A DNA stretch of 64,000 nt from Variovorax ginsengisoli (GCF_006438845.1 NZ_RCZJ01000002.1:757145-821144); one strand, 5' to 3'. Positions 35,095 to 44,454 are shown, counted from the stretch's first letter. Numbers and translations: made by a program. The notes: generated by a model not told the origin, from the sequence alone.

Positions 35095-35485
35095 TGTTCG
35101 ATTTGAACCGCTGTAATTTTCAGGACCAATTGGAGCCGGTGCCGCAATGCGACGCCGACAGCCACCAACCAGCGGAATTCTGCGCACCAAATTTCACGCG
35201 AACAAGCTGAATCGATTCAACGTTTTCATGCTGATAGCAGCGTTTAGCCGCCAACCGACTGCACCCAATGGTTCTCTTTAACAGACATTCGTGTCAGTTC
35301 TTTGACATGAATTTGACAGAAGCTACGACCTCGAGAAATGGGAAGAAGATTTCGAGGCATTGACTGACGCATCGACAGTCGCGGCAGCGCATAGCATCGC
35401 CGCCTGCTCATCGAAGCAGCACAACAACATTGAAGAGTGGCTGTTCAGGCGCGCCTCCGGCCTCGGACAGAGTAGGAGAATCCCA
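35095..35485. promoter_or_regulatory. divergent intergenic region between the Flp pilus cluster and the ArsR-type gene
   Basis: This 391-nt gap is the largest in the window and is AT-richer than its surroundings, mainly at 35100-35350. It contains a 26-bp inverted repeat (35287-35312) and two TTGACA hexamers 11 nt apart (35302, 35313). No gene is evident, although a weak ATG at 35360 would extend the ArsR frame by 42 residues without a ribosome site. Confidence 0.55.
35287..35312. promoter_or_regulatory. 26-bp inverted repeat, probable operator
   Basis: ATTCGTGTCA and TGACATGAAT form 10-bp arms with one mismatch around GTTCTT. It lies between the divergent ArsR-type regulator and the pilus cluster, so it could be the operator for that regulator. 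An overlapping TTTGACA direct repeat is also present. Confidence 0.6.
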
Positions 35486-35815
35486 GTGAACGACTCGGTT
35501 TTTGCCGATCTCCTGAAGGCTTTGGCCCAGGAGACGCGCCTTAAGATATTTAAGCTTTTGACCCAGACCAGCGAAGAAGGATTACCGGCCGGCGTGATTG
35601 CTGCCAGCGTCGACGCGCTTCCGACGCTGACTTCCTTTCATTTGAAGGAATTAATGCGGGTCGGTCTGGTCACGAAACAAATCAGCGGTCGGCACTCAAT
35701 TTACCGAACCGACCTGCGAACGATGGCGCGAATTGAAGCCTATGTGAGCTCCCACTTCGCTTATTCGATCGCCTCGGGCTCGGTGGTCGCGTCCAAGCCC
35801 GAAAAAGTCGAATAG
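35486..35815 (+). CDS. ArsR-type winged-helix regulator divergent from the Flp pilus cluster
   Basis: A 109-residue protein. GTG 35486 is preferred because AGGAG lies 7 nt upstream; the ATG at 35360 lacks one. The fold is ArsR/HTH_20: 'FADLLKALAQETRLKIFKLL' then 'AGVIAASVDALPTLTSFHLKELMRVGLVTKQISGRHSIYRTDL'. The recognition helix is 'TLTSFHLKELMRVGLV'. There are no Cys, so it is not a classical metal sensor. Its position and the inverted repeat suggest control of the pilus genes, itself, or both. Confidence 0.85.
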   Translation: MNDSVFADLLKALAQETRLKIFKLLTQTSEEGLPAGVIAASVDALPTLTSFHLKELMRVGLVTKQISGRHSIYRTDLRTMARIEAYVSSHFAYSIASGSVVASKPEKVE

Positions 35816-35878
35816 AAATAGCCAGATCGGGGTACGAACCAGCAATTCCCGCAATTCCCCGCAGTCCCCAGGCCCGGC

Positions 35879-36811
35879 TCAGGGTCCGTCGCGCAACTTC
35901 AGCGCGGCGTCGTACAGCGCGTTGCGCGGCGCGCCGCTGATCTCCGCAGCCAGTTTCACCGCGCCTTTCAGTGGCAGTTCGGCCAGCAGCAGACGCAGCA
36001 CGCGCTCGGCCTCGGCGCCGTCGTCGGCGGCCACTGCCACCGGGTGCAGCACCAGCGCGAACTCGCCGCGCGTGCGGTCGCGGCCCGCCGAAACCCAATC
36101 GGGCAGCGCGCTGGCGGCCACGGTGGCGATTTCCTCGAACTGCTTGGTGAGCTCGCGGCCCACCGTGACGCGGCGCTCTCCTAATATGACCAAGGCACGC
36201 GCCAGCGCCTCGATGCGGTGCGGCGCCTCGAGCAGCACCACGCTGCGCGGCTCGCGCGACAGCGCCTGCACTGCGGTGTCGCGCTCGCCGGTCTTGCTCG
36301 GCAGGAAGCCGGCGAAGACGAAGGCGCTGCGCTCGTCGCCGCCCTCCGCCACCAGCCCCGCTGCCTGCACCAGCGCGATCACGCTGCTGGCCCCGGGCAG
36401 CGGCAGCACGCGGTGGCCCGCCGCGCGCACGGCGGCGGCGAGCCGGGCGCCCGGGTCGCTCACGCCGGGCGTGCCGGCATCGCTCACATAGGCGATGCGT
36501 TCACCCTGTGCGAGCCGCGCGACCACCGCCTGCGCCGCTTCGGCCTCGTTGTGCTGGTGCACCGCCAGCAGCTGCGCGCCGGGCCGGTCGATGCCATAGG
36601 CGCGCAGCATGCCCTGCGTGTGGCGCGTGTCTTCGCACGCAATGGCGTCGACGATCTCCAGCACGTGCAACGCGCGCAGCGTGATGTCGGCCAGGTTGCC
36701 GATCGGCGTGGCGACGACGTAGAGCGTGCCTTGCGGATAATGCTGCGCACCCGCGGCATCGCGCGCGGCCGACAGGGCGGCGCCGAAAGAGGCGGGAGCG
36801 AGAGCATTCAA
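35879..36811 (-). CDS. rsmI: 16S rRNA (cytidine1402-2'-O)-methyltransferase RsmI
   Basis: A 310-residue SAM enzyme that methylates C1402 of 16S rRNA. The N-terminal 'GTLYVVATPIGNLADITLRAL' and 'ACEDTRHTQGML', then 'YVSDAGTPGVSDPGARLAAAVR' and 'PGASSVIALVQAAG', are RsmI hallmarks. The start is TTG 36811, supported by GGAGG seven bases upstream. Its start codon shares base 36811 with the divergent yraN ATG. The C-terminal helices 'LPLKGAVKLAAEISGAPRNALYDAALKL' are typical. Confidence 0.94.
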   Translation of the reverse strand: MNALAPASFGAALSAARDAAGAQHYPQGTLYVVATPIGNLADITLRALHVLEIVDAIACEDTRHTQGMLRAYGIDRPGAQLLAVHQHNEAEAAQAVVARLAQGERIAYVSDAGTPGVSDPGARLAAAVRAAGHRVLPLPGASSVIALVQAAGLVAEGGDERSAFVFAGFLPSKTGERDTAVQALSREPRSVVLLEAPHRIEALARALVILGERRVTVGRELTKQFEEIATVAASALPDWVSAGRDRTRGEFALVLHPVAVAADDGAEAERVLRLLLAELPLKGAVKLAAEISGAPRNALYDAALKLRDGP

Positions 36812-37224
36812 TGGGATTCCTCCAGAACAACAACAACAAGACGACGACAGGGAGTACGACCACCAAGCAGCGCGGCGACGCGGCCGAAGCGGCGGCGCTG
36901 GCGCATCTGCAGGCGGCGGGCCTGCGGCTGGTCGTGCGCAATTATCGAACCCCCGGGCGCGGCGGCGGCGAGATCGACCTGATCGTGCGCGACCCGCGCG
37001 ACGGCACGCTGGTCTTCGTCGAGGTGCGCCAGCGCGCGAGCGGCAGCCACGGCGGCGCGGGCGGCAGCATCACCGGCGTGAAGCAGCGGCGCATCGTCTT
37101 CGCCGCGCGCCACTACCTGATGCGCCTGCAGACCGCACCGCCGCCCTGCCGGTTCGACGTGGTGCTGGTCGAGGGCGCGGGCATCGAGTGGCTGCAGGCG
37201 GCCTTCGATGCCGGCGGTGCCTGA
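36811..37224 (+). CDS. yraN: YraN family (UPF0102) endonuclease-like protein
   Basis: A 137-residue PD-(D/E)xK-fold protein: 'QRGDAAEAAALAHLQAAGLRLVVRNYRTPGRGGGEIDLIVRD' and 'TLVFVEVRQRAS' carry the Glu/Asp and Arg-for-Lys positions of the nuclease core. The first 20 residues are an Asn/Thr-rich stretch encoded by an AAC/ACG simple repeat, which is unusual. The divergent arrangement with rsmI and the SIS gene downstream matches the E. coli yraL-yraM-yraN-diaA-yraP order, except that rsmI points the other way. Function is unproven. Confidence 0.88.
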   Translation: MGFLQNNNNKTTTGSTTTKQRGDAAEAAALAHLQAAGLRLVVRNYRTPGRGGGEIDLIVRDPRDGTLVFVEVRQRASGSHGGAGGSITGVKQRRIVFAARHYLMRLQTAPPPCRFDVVLVEGAGIEWLQAAFDAGGA

Positions 37225-37281
37225 GCCCCGCGCGCCGCGCCACACCTTTTGTTTCAACCCCCACGGCTATCATCACCGCCC

Positions 37282-37881
37282 ATGCTCGAGCAACGCATAC
37301 AGCAGCACTTCATCGACAGCGCCGACCTCAAGTACCAGTCGGGCCCGGTGCTCAGCAAACCCATTTCCCAGGCCATGCAGGCACTGCTGGCGTGCGTCAC
37401 CAGCGGCGGCAAGATCCTCGCCTGCGGGGCCGGTGTGTCCGGTCTGCTGGCGGCGCAGTTCGCGGCGCAGTTCGTCGGCCGCTTCGAGCGCGACCGGCCC
37501 GAGCTGGCCGCCATCGCACTGCCCGGCGACACCACCGACCCGAGCGCCGACACGGCCGATGCTGTCGATGCCGACCGCTTCGCACGCCAGGTGCGCGCGC
37601 TCGGCCAGGCCGGCGACGTGCTGCTGGCACTGAGCGCGAGCGGCAAGTCGGCCGCGGTGCTGGCCGCCGTCGAAGCCGCGCATGCACGCGACATGACGGT
37701 GGTGGCGCTGCTGGGCGCAAACGGCGGTTCGGTCGGCCGCGCGCTGCGCGAGACCGACGTGCAGGTTTCCGTGCCGCACGAGCGTGCACTGCGCATCCAT
37801 GAAGTCCACCTGCTCGCGCTGCACTGCCTGTGCGACGGTGTGGACGCACAACTGCTCGGCGACCCCGACATCGCGACGTGA
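37282..37881 (+). CDS. SIS-domain protein (DiaA/GmhA-like)
   Basis: A 199-residue single SIS domain. 'IQQHFIDSADLKYQSGPVLSKPISQAMQALLACV' and 'GGKILACGAGVSGLLAAQFAAQFVGRFERDRPELAAI' match the DiaA/phosphoheptose isomerase group. The phosphosugar-binding segment is 'DVLLALSASGKSAAVLAAVEAA'. Synteny with yraN and a BON protein favours a DiaA-like role (DnaA partner) over sedoheptulose isomerisation. ATG 37282 is chosen by homology. Confidence 0.87.
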   Translation: MLEQRIQQHFIDSADLKYQSGPVLSKPISQAMQALLACVTSGGKILACGAGVSGLLAAQFAAQFVGRFERDRPELAAIALPGDTTDPSADTADAVDADRFARQVRALGQAGDVLLALSASGKSAAVLAAVEAAHARDMTVVALLGANGGSVGRALRETDVQVSVPHERALRIHEVHLLALHCLCDGVDAQLLGDPDIAT

Positions 37882-37959
37882 ACACCGCGCTCCTCCGTGC
37901 AGAGCGGCTGCGAGATGGCGTGCAGCCGCACGCCCTGCGCCGCTTTGGTCTCGACTGAC

Positions 37960-39249
37960 ATGCTGGTTCTCTCACACCCCACCGGCAACGCCAACGCACG
38001 CGCGGCGGCGCTCGGGCTGTTGCAGGCGGGCCAGCTCACCGCGTTCCAGACCTCCATCGCGACCTTTCCCGGCGACTGGCTCGACCGGCTCTCGGGGCTG
38101 CCGGGCCTGGGCGAGCTGCGCCGGCGACGCTTCGACCCGGCACTGAAGGACGTCACCGCGATGTGGCCGTGGCGCGAGGCCGGCCGCCTGCTGGCGTCGC
38201 GTGCGGGCCTGCGCAGCCTGACGGCCCACGAGCGCGGCGCCTTCTGCGTCGACGCCGTCTATCGGAGCCTCGACCTTCACATCGCGCACGGCCTGGCGAA
38301 GGCCGGCACCGCCGCTGCTGGACGCTCCGGCGTCTATGCCTACGAAGACGGCGCGCTGGCCTCGTTCCAGGCCGCTCGGTCGCTCGGCATCGCCCGGCTC
38401 TACGACCTGCCGATCGGCTACTGGCGCGCCGCGCGCCGCTTGCTCGACGCGGAACAAGCGCGTTGGCCCGAATGGCAGTCCACGCTCACCGGCTTCCTGG
38501 ACTCCGAAGAGAAGCTCGCGCGCAAGGACCAGGAGCTGCGGCTCGCCGACCGGATCTTCGTGGCCAGCAGTTTCACGCGACGGACCCTCGCCGATTTCCC
38601 CGGCCCGCTCGCGGCGATCGAAGTGATCCCCTACGGTTTTCCCGCCGTCGGCGACGCGCGGCAGCATGCGGCCCTGGCGGGCCGGCCGCTCAAGCTGCTG
38701 TTCGTCGGCGGACTGTCGCAACGCAAGGGCATCGCCGACCTGTTCGCGGCCGTGCGCGCGCTCGGCAGCCGGGTCGAACTGACCGTGGTGGGCGCCAAGG
38801 CCGTCGAGGGCAACGCCGCGCTCGATGCCGCACTGGCCGCGCACCGCTGGATTCCCAGCCTGCCGCACGACGCCATCCTGAAGCTGATGCGCGAGCACGA
38901 CGTGTTCGTCTTCCCGTCGCTGTTCGAAGGCTTCGGCCTGGTCATCACCGAGGCGATGTCGCAAGGCACGCCGGTGATCACCACCGACCGCACCGCGGGG
39001 CCCGACCTCATCGAACACGGCCGCAACGGATGGCTGGTCGAAGCCGGCAACACGGCGGCGCTGCAGGCGTCCATCGAAAACCTGTTGCAGCACCCCGAGC
39101 AAGTCGCCGCCGCCGGACGCGAGGCCATGGACACCGCGCGACGTCGACCGTGGGAGGTCTACGGCCGCGAACTGGCCGAAGCGGTGGCACGCACGCTGGA
39201 CGACACCGCTCGCCGTCCGCTCACCAAGGAGAGCGGCCACCATGCGTGA
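37960..39249 (+). CDS. glycosyltransferase (GT4-like)
   Basis: A 429-residue GT-B enzyme. The donor-side motifs are typical of GT4: 'PLKLLFVGGLSQRKGIADLFAAVRAL', 'WIPSLPHDAILKLMREHDVFVFPSLFEGFGLVITEAMSQGTPVITT' (E-x7-E near residues 322-330). The N-terminal half has no signal or membrane segment and contains 'HIAHGLAK' and 'YAYEDGALASFQAARSLGIARLYDLPIGYW'. It probably transfers a sugar to a lipopolysaccharide or exopolysaccharide. It lies between the SIS gene and the BON gene, which are adjacent in E. coli. No other polysaccharide gene is nearby. Confidence 0.87.
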   Translation: MLVLSHPTGNANARAAALGLLQAGQLTAFQTSIATFPGDWLDRLSGLPGLGELRRRRFDPALKDVTAMWPWREAGRLLASRAGLRSLTAHERGAFCVDAVYRSLDLHIAHGLAKAGTAAAGRSGVYAYEDGALASFQAARSLGIARLYDLPIGYWRAARRLLDAEQARWPEWQSTLTGFLDSEEKLARKDQELRLADRIFVASSFTRRTLADFPGPLAAIEVIPYGFPAVGDARQHAALAGRPLKLLFVGGLSQRKGIADLFAAVRALGSRVELTVVGAKAVEGNAALDAALAAHRWIPSLPHDAILKLMREHDVFVFPSLFEGFGLVITEAMSQGTPVITTDRTAGPDLIEHGRNGWLVEAGNTAALQASIENLLQHPEQVAAAGREAMDTARRRPWEVYGRELAEAVARTLDDTARRPLTKESGHHA

Positions 39250-39387
39250 CGCTTTCGGCCGGATGCGGATGCTGCGAACTTCCCGCGCCGCACCCACTCC
39301 ATACGCCAGGCCATCCAACCGGCGCCCGCTCATTCCGTGCGGCCGCTGCACTGCCGCTCTCGCACCCTTCTTACAGGAAGTTTCTCC

Positions 39388-40119
39388 ATGAAGATGACAT
39401 CGATCCCCCGCCTCGTGCTGACCCTCACCGCCGGCGCCGCCCTGGCCGCCGCGCTTTCGGCCTGCGTGCCGCTCGTCGTGGGCGGAGCCGCGGTCGGCGC
39501 CGGGCTGGTCGCGACCGACCGGCGCACCTCCGGCGCACAGCTCGACGACCAGGGGATCGAACTGCGCGGCGCCTCCCGCATCCGCGAGATCGCCAACGAC
39601 CAGATGAACATCAGCGTCACCAGCTTCAACCGCCAGCTGCTGCTGACCGGCACCGTGGCCACCGACGCCGACCGCCGTCGGGCCGAGGCTGCGGTGCAGG
39701 GCATCGACAACGTGCGCTCGGTCGTCAACGAAGTGCGGGTGGGCCCGGGGCGCTCGTTCCAGGTGCGCTCCAACGACACCTTCATCACCGGCAAGGTCAA
39801 GGCCTCGCTGCTCGACGCCAAGGACCTGTTCGCCAACTCCTTCAAGATCGTGACCGACGACGGCGTGGTCTACCTGATGGGCCTGGCCACGCGCCGCGAA
39901 GTCGACCGTGCGACCGACATCACGCGCGGTGTGTCGGGCGTGCAGAAGGTGGTGCGCGTGGTCGAGGTGGTGAGCGACGCCGAACTCGCCGGCCAGTTGC
40001 GCCAGGGCGGCACCGACGCGCCGGCCGCGGCGCCGAGCGGTTCGCGCGTGCCGCTGCCGCCGATGGACCCGGTGCCCGCCCCGGCATCGGGCGGCGCGAC
40101 CATCACGCCGGTCCGCTGA
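39388..40119 (+). CDS. BON-domain lipoprotein (DolP/YraP-like)
   Basis: A 243-residue protein with a lipobox (Cys at 'ALSACVPLVVGG'). Two BON domains follow, 'RIREIANDQMNISVTSFNRQLLLTGTV...RSVVNEV' (about 60-125) and 'KVKASLLDAKDLFANSFKIVTDDGVVYLMGLATRREVDRATDITRGVSGVQKVV' style (about 130-200), as in DolP. The tail is Pro/Ala-rich. DolP maintains outer-membrane integrity. The gene ends 1 nt before a perfect 32-nt palindromic terminator. Confidence 0.88.
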   Translation: MKMTSIPRLVLTLTAGAALAAALSACVPLVVGGAAVGAGLVATDRRTSGAQLDDQGIELRGASRIREIANDQMNISVTSFNRQLLLTGTVATDADRRRAEAAVQGIDNVRSVVNEVRVGPGRSFQVRSNDTFITGKVKASLLDAKDLFANSFKIVTDDGVVYLMGLATRREVDRATDITRGVSGVQKVVRVVEVVSDAELAGQLRQGGTDAPAAAPSGSRVPLPPMDPVPAPASGGATITPVR

Positions 40120-40120
40120 C

Positions 40121-40152
40121 AGTAAAAAGCGCCCCGCGGGGCGCTTTTTACT
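40121..40152. terminator. perfect 32-nt palindromic bidirectional terminator
   Basis: AGTAAAAAGCGCCCCG and its exact reverse complement form a 32-nt palindrome with A5/T5 at the outer ends. It separates the convergent BON and dehydrogenase genes. The TAA of the dehydrogenase (40148-40150) lies inside the palindrome. Confidence 0.92.
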
Positions 40153-41050
40153 TGAGTCGAGTAATGAGGCTCGACGTGTCGTAGCGGGCGCCGCCCGCCT
40201 GCTGCACGTCGGCGTAGAACTGGTCGACCAGCGCGGTCACCGGCAACCGTGCGCCGTTGCGCTTGGCTTCGTCGAGCACCAGGCCCAGGTCCTTGCGCAT
40301 CCAGTCGACCGCGAAGCCGTAATCGAACTTGCCGGCGATCATGGTCTTGCCGCGGTTCTCCATCTGCCAGCTCTGCGCGGCGCCCTTGCTGATGACGTCC
40401 AGCACAGCCTCCATGTCCAGGCCCGCGCGCACGCCGAAGGCGATGGCTTCCGACAAGCCCTGCACCAGGCCCGCGATGCAGATCTGGTTGACCATCTTCG
40501 CGAGCTGGCCCGCACCGCTGTCGCCCAGCAGCGTGACGGCACGCGCGAAGGCCATGGCGATGGGCTGCACCTCGGCGAAGGTGGCGGCGTCGCCGCCGCA
40601 CATCACCGTCAGCGCGCCGTTCTGCGCACCGGCCTGGCCGCCGGAGACCGGCGCGTCGATGAACTGCAGGCCCTTCTCCAGCGCGATCTTCGACAGCTCG
40701 CGCGCGACGTCGGCCGAGGCCGTGGTGTGGTCGACGAACACGGCGCCCTTGGCCATGCCGGCGAAAGCGCCGTCGTCGCCCAGCACCACCGAGCGCAGGT
40801 CGTCGTCGTTGCCGACGCAGCAGAACACGATCTCGGCGCCGGCGGCAGCTTCGCGTGGGGTCGCCGCCGACTTGCCGCCGAATTCAGTGGCCCAGGCCGC
40901 CGACTTGGCCGGCGTGCGGTTGTAGACCGTCACGCTGTGGCCGGCCTTCGCGAGGTGGCCGGCCATGGGAAGGCCCATCACGCCGAGGCCGAGGAAGGCC
41001 AGCTTGCGCGCGGGAACGGTGTCGTAGGTTTTGGGGTTGAGGGTGCTCAT
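40148..41050 (-). CDS. 3-hydroxyisobutyrate dehydrogenase-family NAD(P)-dependent oxidoreductase
   Basis: A 300-residue beta-hydroxyacid dehydrogenase. The nucleotide-binding start is 'KLAFLGLGVMGLPMAGHLAKAGHSVTVYNRT'. The substrate signature is 'FIDAPVSGGQAGAQNGALTVMCGG' and the catalytic Lys lies in 'GAGQLAKMVNQICIAGLVQGLSEA'. The family includes 3-hydroxyisobutyrate dehydrogenase and tartronate semialdehyde reductase (GarR/GlxR); this sequence alone does not decide which. It is the only gene in its unit here, and its stop codon lies within the terminator palindrome. Confidence 0.9.
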   Translation of the reverse strand: MSTLNPKTYDTVPARKLAFLGLGVMGLPMAGHLAKAGHSVTVYNRTPAKSAAWATEFGGKSAATPREAAAGAEIVFCCVGNDDDLRSVVLGDDGAFAGMAKGAVFVDHTTASADVARELSKIALEKGLQFIDAPVSGGQAGAQNGALTVMCGGDAATFAEVQPIAMAFARAVTLLGDSGAGQLAKMVNQICIAGLVQGLSEAIAFGVRAGLDMEAVLDVISKGAAQSWQMENRGKTMIAGKFDYGFAVDWMRKDLGLVLDEAKRNGARLPVTALVDQFYADVQQAGGARYDTSSLITRLK

Positions 41051-41118
41051 GGCGGCAGCTTAAACGACCCCCTCGTCATGCGCCATGACGGCAACGCGCA
41101 TGCGCCGGGCCGCCACGC

Positions 41119-43788
41119 TCACAAGGGCGGCAGCGGCCGCGAGGCCTTGCGCTCGCGACGCGGCCGGCCGCTCCCTGCATCGGCCCCGTTGCCCTCGTGC
41201 TTGCCGCCGCCCTCCTGGCCGAACGCCATGCCCGCCTTGACGTTGTCCACGCCGCCGACCGGCACTGCGCCGCCGGCCGCCTTCTCCAGCTGCGCCACCA
41301 TGCGCGCGATGCGATCGGCCACGCTCTCGTTGCTGAGTTTTTCGCGAAAGCGCTCGACCATCAGCGGAAAGGCGAACGGCGTCGGCCGCGCCAGCGTCTG
41401 CAGCACCAGGCGCTGGCCGTTGATGCGCGCGAGGCTGTCGCGCAGCCGGCCGATCTCCAGCTCCTGCGCCAACAGCTCCTGCTCGGCCTGCAGCAGCAGC
41501 CGATTGGCCGGGTCGTACTTGCGGAAGACCTCCCAGAACAGCGACGAGGAAGCCTGCAGCTGCTTGTTGCTGCGCTTCTCGCCCGGATAGCCCTGGAAGA
41601 TCAGCCCCGACACGCGCGCAATCTCGCGAAAGCGCCGCTGCGCGAGCTCGCTGGCGTTGAGGCTTTCGAGCACCTCGTGCAGCAGCGCGGCGTCGGCATC
41701 GTGATGCGCGATGGCGTCCTGCGCCTCTGCGTCATGGCCCGCGCGCAGGACCTGCGGCAACAACGTCGGCCAGTCGACCTCGGTGGCGCTCAGCAGCTCG
41801 AAACCGTAGTCGTTGACCGCGATCGAAAAGGTGCGCGGCGCGTGCTGCGCCACGCGCCAGGCGATCAGGTTGGCCAGCCCCAGGTGCACATGGCGGCCGG
41901 CGAAGGGGTACAAGAACAGATGCCAGCCCTCGCGCGTCTTGAGCACTTCGGCCAGCAGCGTCTGCGGCGTGGGCAGCGCCGACCACTGCTGCTGGATCTC
42001 GAGCAGCGGGCGCACGCACTGCAGCTCCGGCGTGTCGTATTTGCCCTCGCCGGCCAGCGCGAGCTGCTGCACCACCGCATCGGCCAGCGTGGTCGACAGC
42101 GGCATGCGCCCGCCGTTCCAGCGCGGCACCGCCGGCCGCTTGCCGCTGGCGCGCCGCACCCATGCCGTCATCTCGCGGATGCGCACCAGCTCGAGCATGC
42201 GGCCACCGAACAGGAAGCAGTCGCCCGGCTTCATGCGCGCAGCGAAGCTCTCCTCCACGCTGCCGATCTTCGCGCCGCCGACGTACTGCACCGCCATGCT
42301 CGCGTCGCTCACGATGGTGCCGATGTTCATGCGGTGCCGGCGCGCCAGGCGCGCATCGGGCACGCGCCAGATGCCGTCCGCATCGGGCACGGCGCGCTGG
42401 TAGTCGGGGTACGCCGCGAGCGACGGGCCGCCCTGCCGCACGAAGGCGAGGCACCAGTCCCAGCTGTCGTGCGACAGCTTGGCGTAGGCCGCCGTGCTGC
42501 GCACCTCCGCATACAGATCGTCCGGCACGAAGCCGCCACCCAGCGCCACGGTGACCAGGTGCTGCACAAGAACGTCGAGCGGTTGCTCGGGCGTGCTGCG
42601 CGCCTCGATGTGGCCGGCCGCAATGGCGTCGCGCGCGGCGGCGCCCTCCACCATCTCGATGCTGTGCGTCGGTACGAGCGTGATGCGCGATGGCCGCCCC
42701 GGCGCGTGGCCCGAGCGTCCTGCGCGCTGCAGCAGCCGCGCGACGCCCTTCGGCGAGCCGATCTGCAGCACTCGCTCGACCGGCAGGAAGTCGACGCCCA
42801 GATCGAGGCTCGACGTGCACACCACCGCGCGCAGCTCGCCGCTCTTGAGCCCCGCTTCGACCCACTCGCGCACCGCGCGGTCGAGCGAGCCATGGTGCAG
42901 CGCGATCAGCCCGGCCCACTCGGGCCTGGCTTCGAGGATCGCGTGGTACCAGATCTCCGACTGCGAGCGCGTGTTGGTGAAGACCAGCGTGGTGCTGCTC
43001 GACGCGATCTCTTCGACCACCTGCGGCAGCATCGTGAGCCCGAGGTGCCCGCCCCAGGGAAAACGCTCGGCGCGTCCAGGCAGCAGCGAATCGATCACCA
43101 GCTTCTTGGGCACTTGCCCTTGAACCAGCGTGCCATGGCCATGGCCGAGCAGCGTGTGCATCGCCTCGTCGAGGTTGCCGAGCGTGGCCGACATGCCCCA
43201 GACGACGAGGCCTTCGTTCCAGCGCCGCAGCCGGGCCAGCGCCAGCTGCACCTGCACGCCGCGCTTGTTGCCCAGCAGCTCGTGCCACTCGTCGACCACC
43301 ACCATCTTCACCGTGCCGAGCACGTCGGACGCGTCGGCGCGCGACAGCAGCACCGACAGGCTCTCGGGCGTGGTCACCAGCACGGTCGGCAAGCGCGCGT
43401 TCTGCGCGCTGCGCTCGGCCGAGGCGGTGTCGCCGCTGCGCGCGCCCGCGGACCAGGCGGGCGCCAGCGTTTCGAGCGGTTGTTGCAACGCGCGCAGCGT
43501 GTCGGACGCCAGCGCCCGCATCGGCGTGATCCACAGCACGGTCAGCGGCGGTGCGAGCTTCTTCGTGGTGGCACGCGCGGCCGTCGTCGTGGGCTTGGTT
43601 GGCGTCTTGGGCGGCTTCGCGAACGCGTTCAACGCACCGAGCCACACCGCATACGTTTTGCCTGCGCCGGTCGTCGCATGCAGCATGCCGGACTCGCCCG
43701 CGGCGATGGCCTTCCACACCGCGCGCTGGAAGGCGAAGGGTTTCCAGCCGCGGGTGGCGAACCAGGCGGCAAGGGCAGCGGCGCTCAT
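41119..43788 (-). CDS. ligase-associated DNA damage response DEXH-box helicase (Lhr-like)
   Basis: An 889-residue superfamily 2 helicase. Walker A is 'HATTGAGKT' (37-45) and the DEXH box is '[17 protein letters not shown]', followed by '[10 protein letters not shown]', '[12 protein letters not shown]', '[36 protein letters not shown]'. A long C-terminal Lhr-type part and a basic tail end the protein. ATG 43788 begins exactly where family members start. These helicases act with an ATP-dependent ligase, an exonuclease and PdeM; here only pdeM is also in the window, far away. Confidence 0.93.
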   Translation of the reverse strand: MSAAALAAWFATRGWKPFAFQRAVWKAIAAGESGMLHATTGAGKTYAVWLGALNAFAKPPKTPTKPTTTAARATTKKLAPPLTVLWITPMRALASDTLRALQQPLETLAPAWSAGARSGDTASAERSAQNARLPTVLVTTPESLSVLLSRADASDVLGTVKMVVVDEWHELLGNKRGVQVQLALARLRRWNEGLVVWGMSATLGNLDEAMHTLLGHGHGTLVQGQVPKKLVIDSLLPGRAERFPWGGHLGLTMLPQVVEEIASSSTTLVFTNTRSQSEIWYHAILEARPEWAGLIALHHGSLDRAVREWVEAGLKSGELRAVVCTSSLDLGVDFLPVERVLQIGSPKGVARLLQRAGRSGHAPGRPSRITLVPTHSIEMVEGAAARDAIAAGHIEARSTPEQPLDVLVQHLVTVALGGGFVPDDLYAEVRSTAAYAKLSHDSWDWCLAFVRQGGPSLAAYPDYQRAVPDADGIWRVPDARLARRHRMNIGTIVSDASMAVQYVGGAKIGSVEESFAARMKPGDCFLFGGRMLELVRIREMTAWVRRASGKRPAVPRWNGGRMPLSTTLADAVVQQLALAGEGKYDTPELQCVRPLLEIQQQWSALPTPQTLLAEVLKTREGWHLFLYPFAGRHVHLGLANLIAWRVAQHAPRTFSIAVNDYGFELLSATEVDWPTLLPQVLRAGHDAEAQDAIAHHDADAALLHEVLESLNASELAQRRFREIARVSGLIFQGYPGEKRSNKQLQASSSLFWEVFRKYDPANRLLLQAEQELLAQELEIGRLRDSLARINGQRLVLQTLARPTPFAFPLMVERFREKLSNESVADRIARMVAQLEKAAGGAVPVGGVDNVKAGMAFGQEGGGKHEGNGADAGSGRPRRERKASRPLPPL

Positions 43789-43922
43789 GCATGGAGCTTC
43801 GACGGCACCCGCCCAGCACGCCATAGGACGAAAGCGCGTCGTGCGAGCCGGTGCGACGCCCGACATAATCCGCAGCCACAGCGCCTCACAACCTCAACGC
43901 CTCACGCCTGCCGGAAACCACC

Positions 43923-44429
43923 ATGTCTTCCATCACCCTGCGCTTCCTGGCCGAACCCAGCACCGTCAACTTCGGCGGCAAGGTCCATGGTGGCACCGTC
44001 ATGAAGTGGATCGACGAGGCCGGCTACGCCTGCGCCACCAGCTGGTCCAAGCGCTACTGCGTCACCGTGTTCATCGGCAGCATCCGCTTTCATCGGCCGA
44101 TCATGATCGGCGACCTGGTCGAGGTCGAGGCGCGCCTGGCGTACACCGGCAAGACCAGCATGAACATCTCGGTGGAGGTGCGCAGCGGCGACATGAAGGG
44201 CGGCGGCATGCAGACCACCACCGAGTGCCTGATCGTCTTCGTCTCGGTCGACTCGCACGGGCAGCCGATGCCGGTGGACGCCTTCACGCCGTCGACACCG
44301 GGCGAGATGGCGCTGGCCGAGCGGGCACGCGCACACCTCGATGCAAGCCGGGCCGCCGGCGCTCCGGCCCCGGCGCCCACCGACGACGGAAACTCGGTAT
44401 CGAAAGCGCGCGCTACTCGCAGCCGATAA
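43923..44429 (+). CDS. acyl-CoA thioesterase (hot-dog fold)
   Basis: A 168-residue hot-dog thioesterase with 'STVNFGGKVHGGTVMKWIDEAGYACATSWSKRYCVTVFIGSIRFHRPIMIGDLVEVEARLAYTGKTSMNISVEV' style motifs of the YciA/BACH group; the catalytic Asp is in 'MKWIDEAG' (about residue 39). A Pro/Ala-rich tail follows. It hydrolyses acyl-CoA to the free acid. Directly downstream lies copy C of the dispersed repeat and the convergent fahA gene. Confidence 0.9.
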   Translation: MSSITLRFLAEPSTVNFGGKVHGGTVMKWIDEAGYACATSWSKRYCVTVFIGSIRFHRPIMIGDLVEVEARLAYTGKTSMNISVEVRSGDMKGGGMQTTTECLIVFVSVDSHGQPMPVDAFTPSTPGEMALAERARAHLDASRAAGAPAPAPTDDGNSVSKARATRSR

Positions 44430-44454
44430 ACCGGCGTGCCTCAGTGCCAGGGAT

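Noticed and set aside
35360..35485. ATG at 35360 as start of the ArsR-type gene
   Set aside because: There is no ribosome site and the added residues are not part of the fold; GTG 35486 has AGGAG 7 nt upstream.
41197..44004. Plus-strand frame of over 900 codons opposite the DEXH helicase
   Set aside because: It is a high-GC third-codon artefact. The minus strand encodes a complete helicase with all motifs, and the shadow has no recognisable feature.
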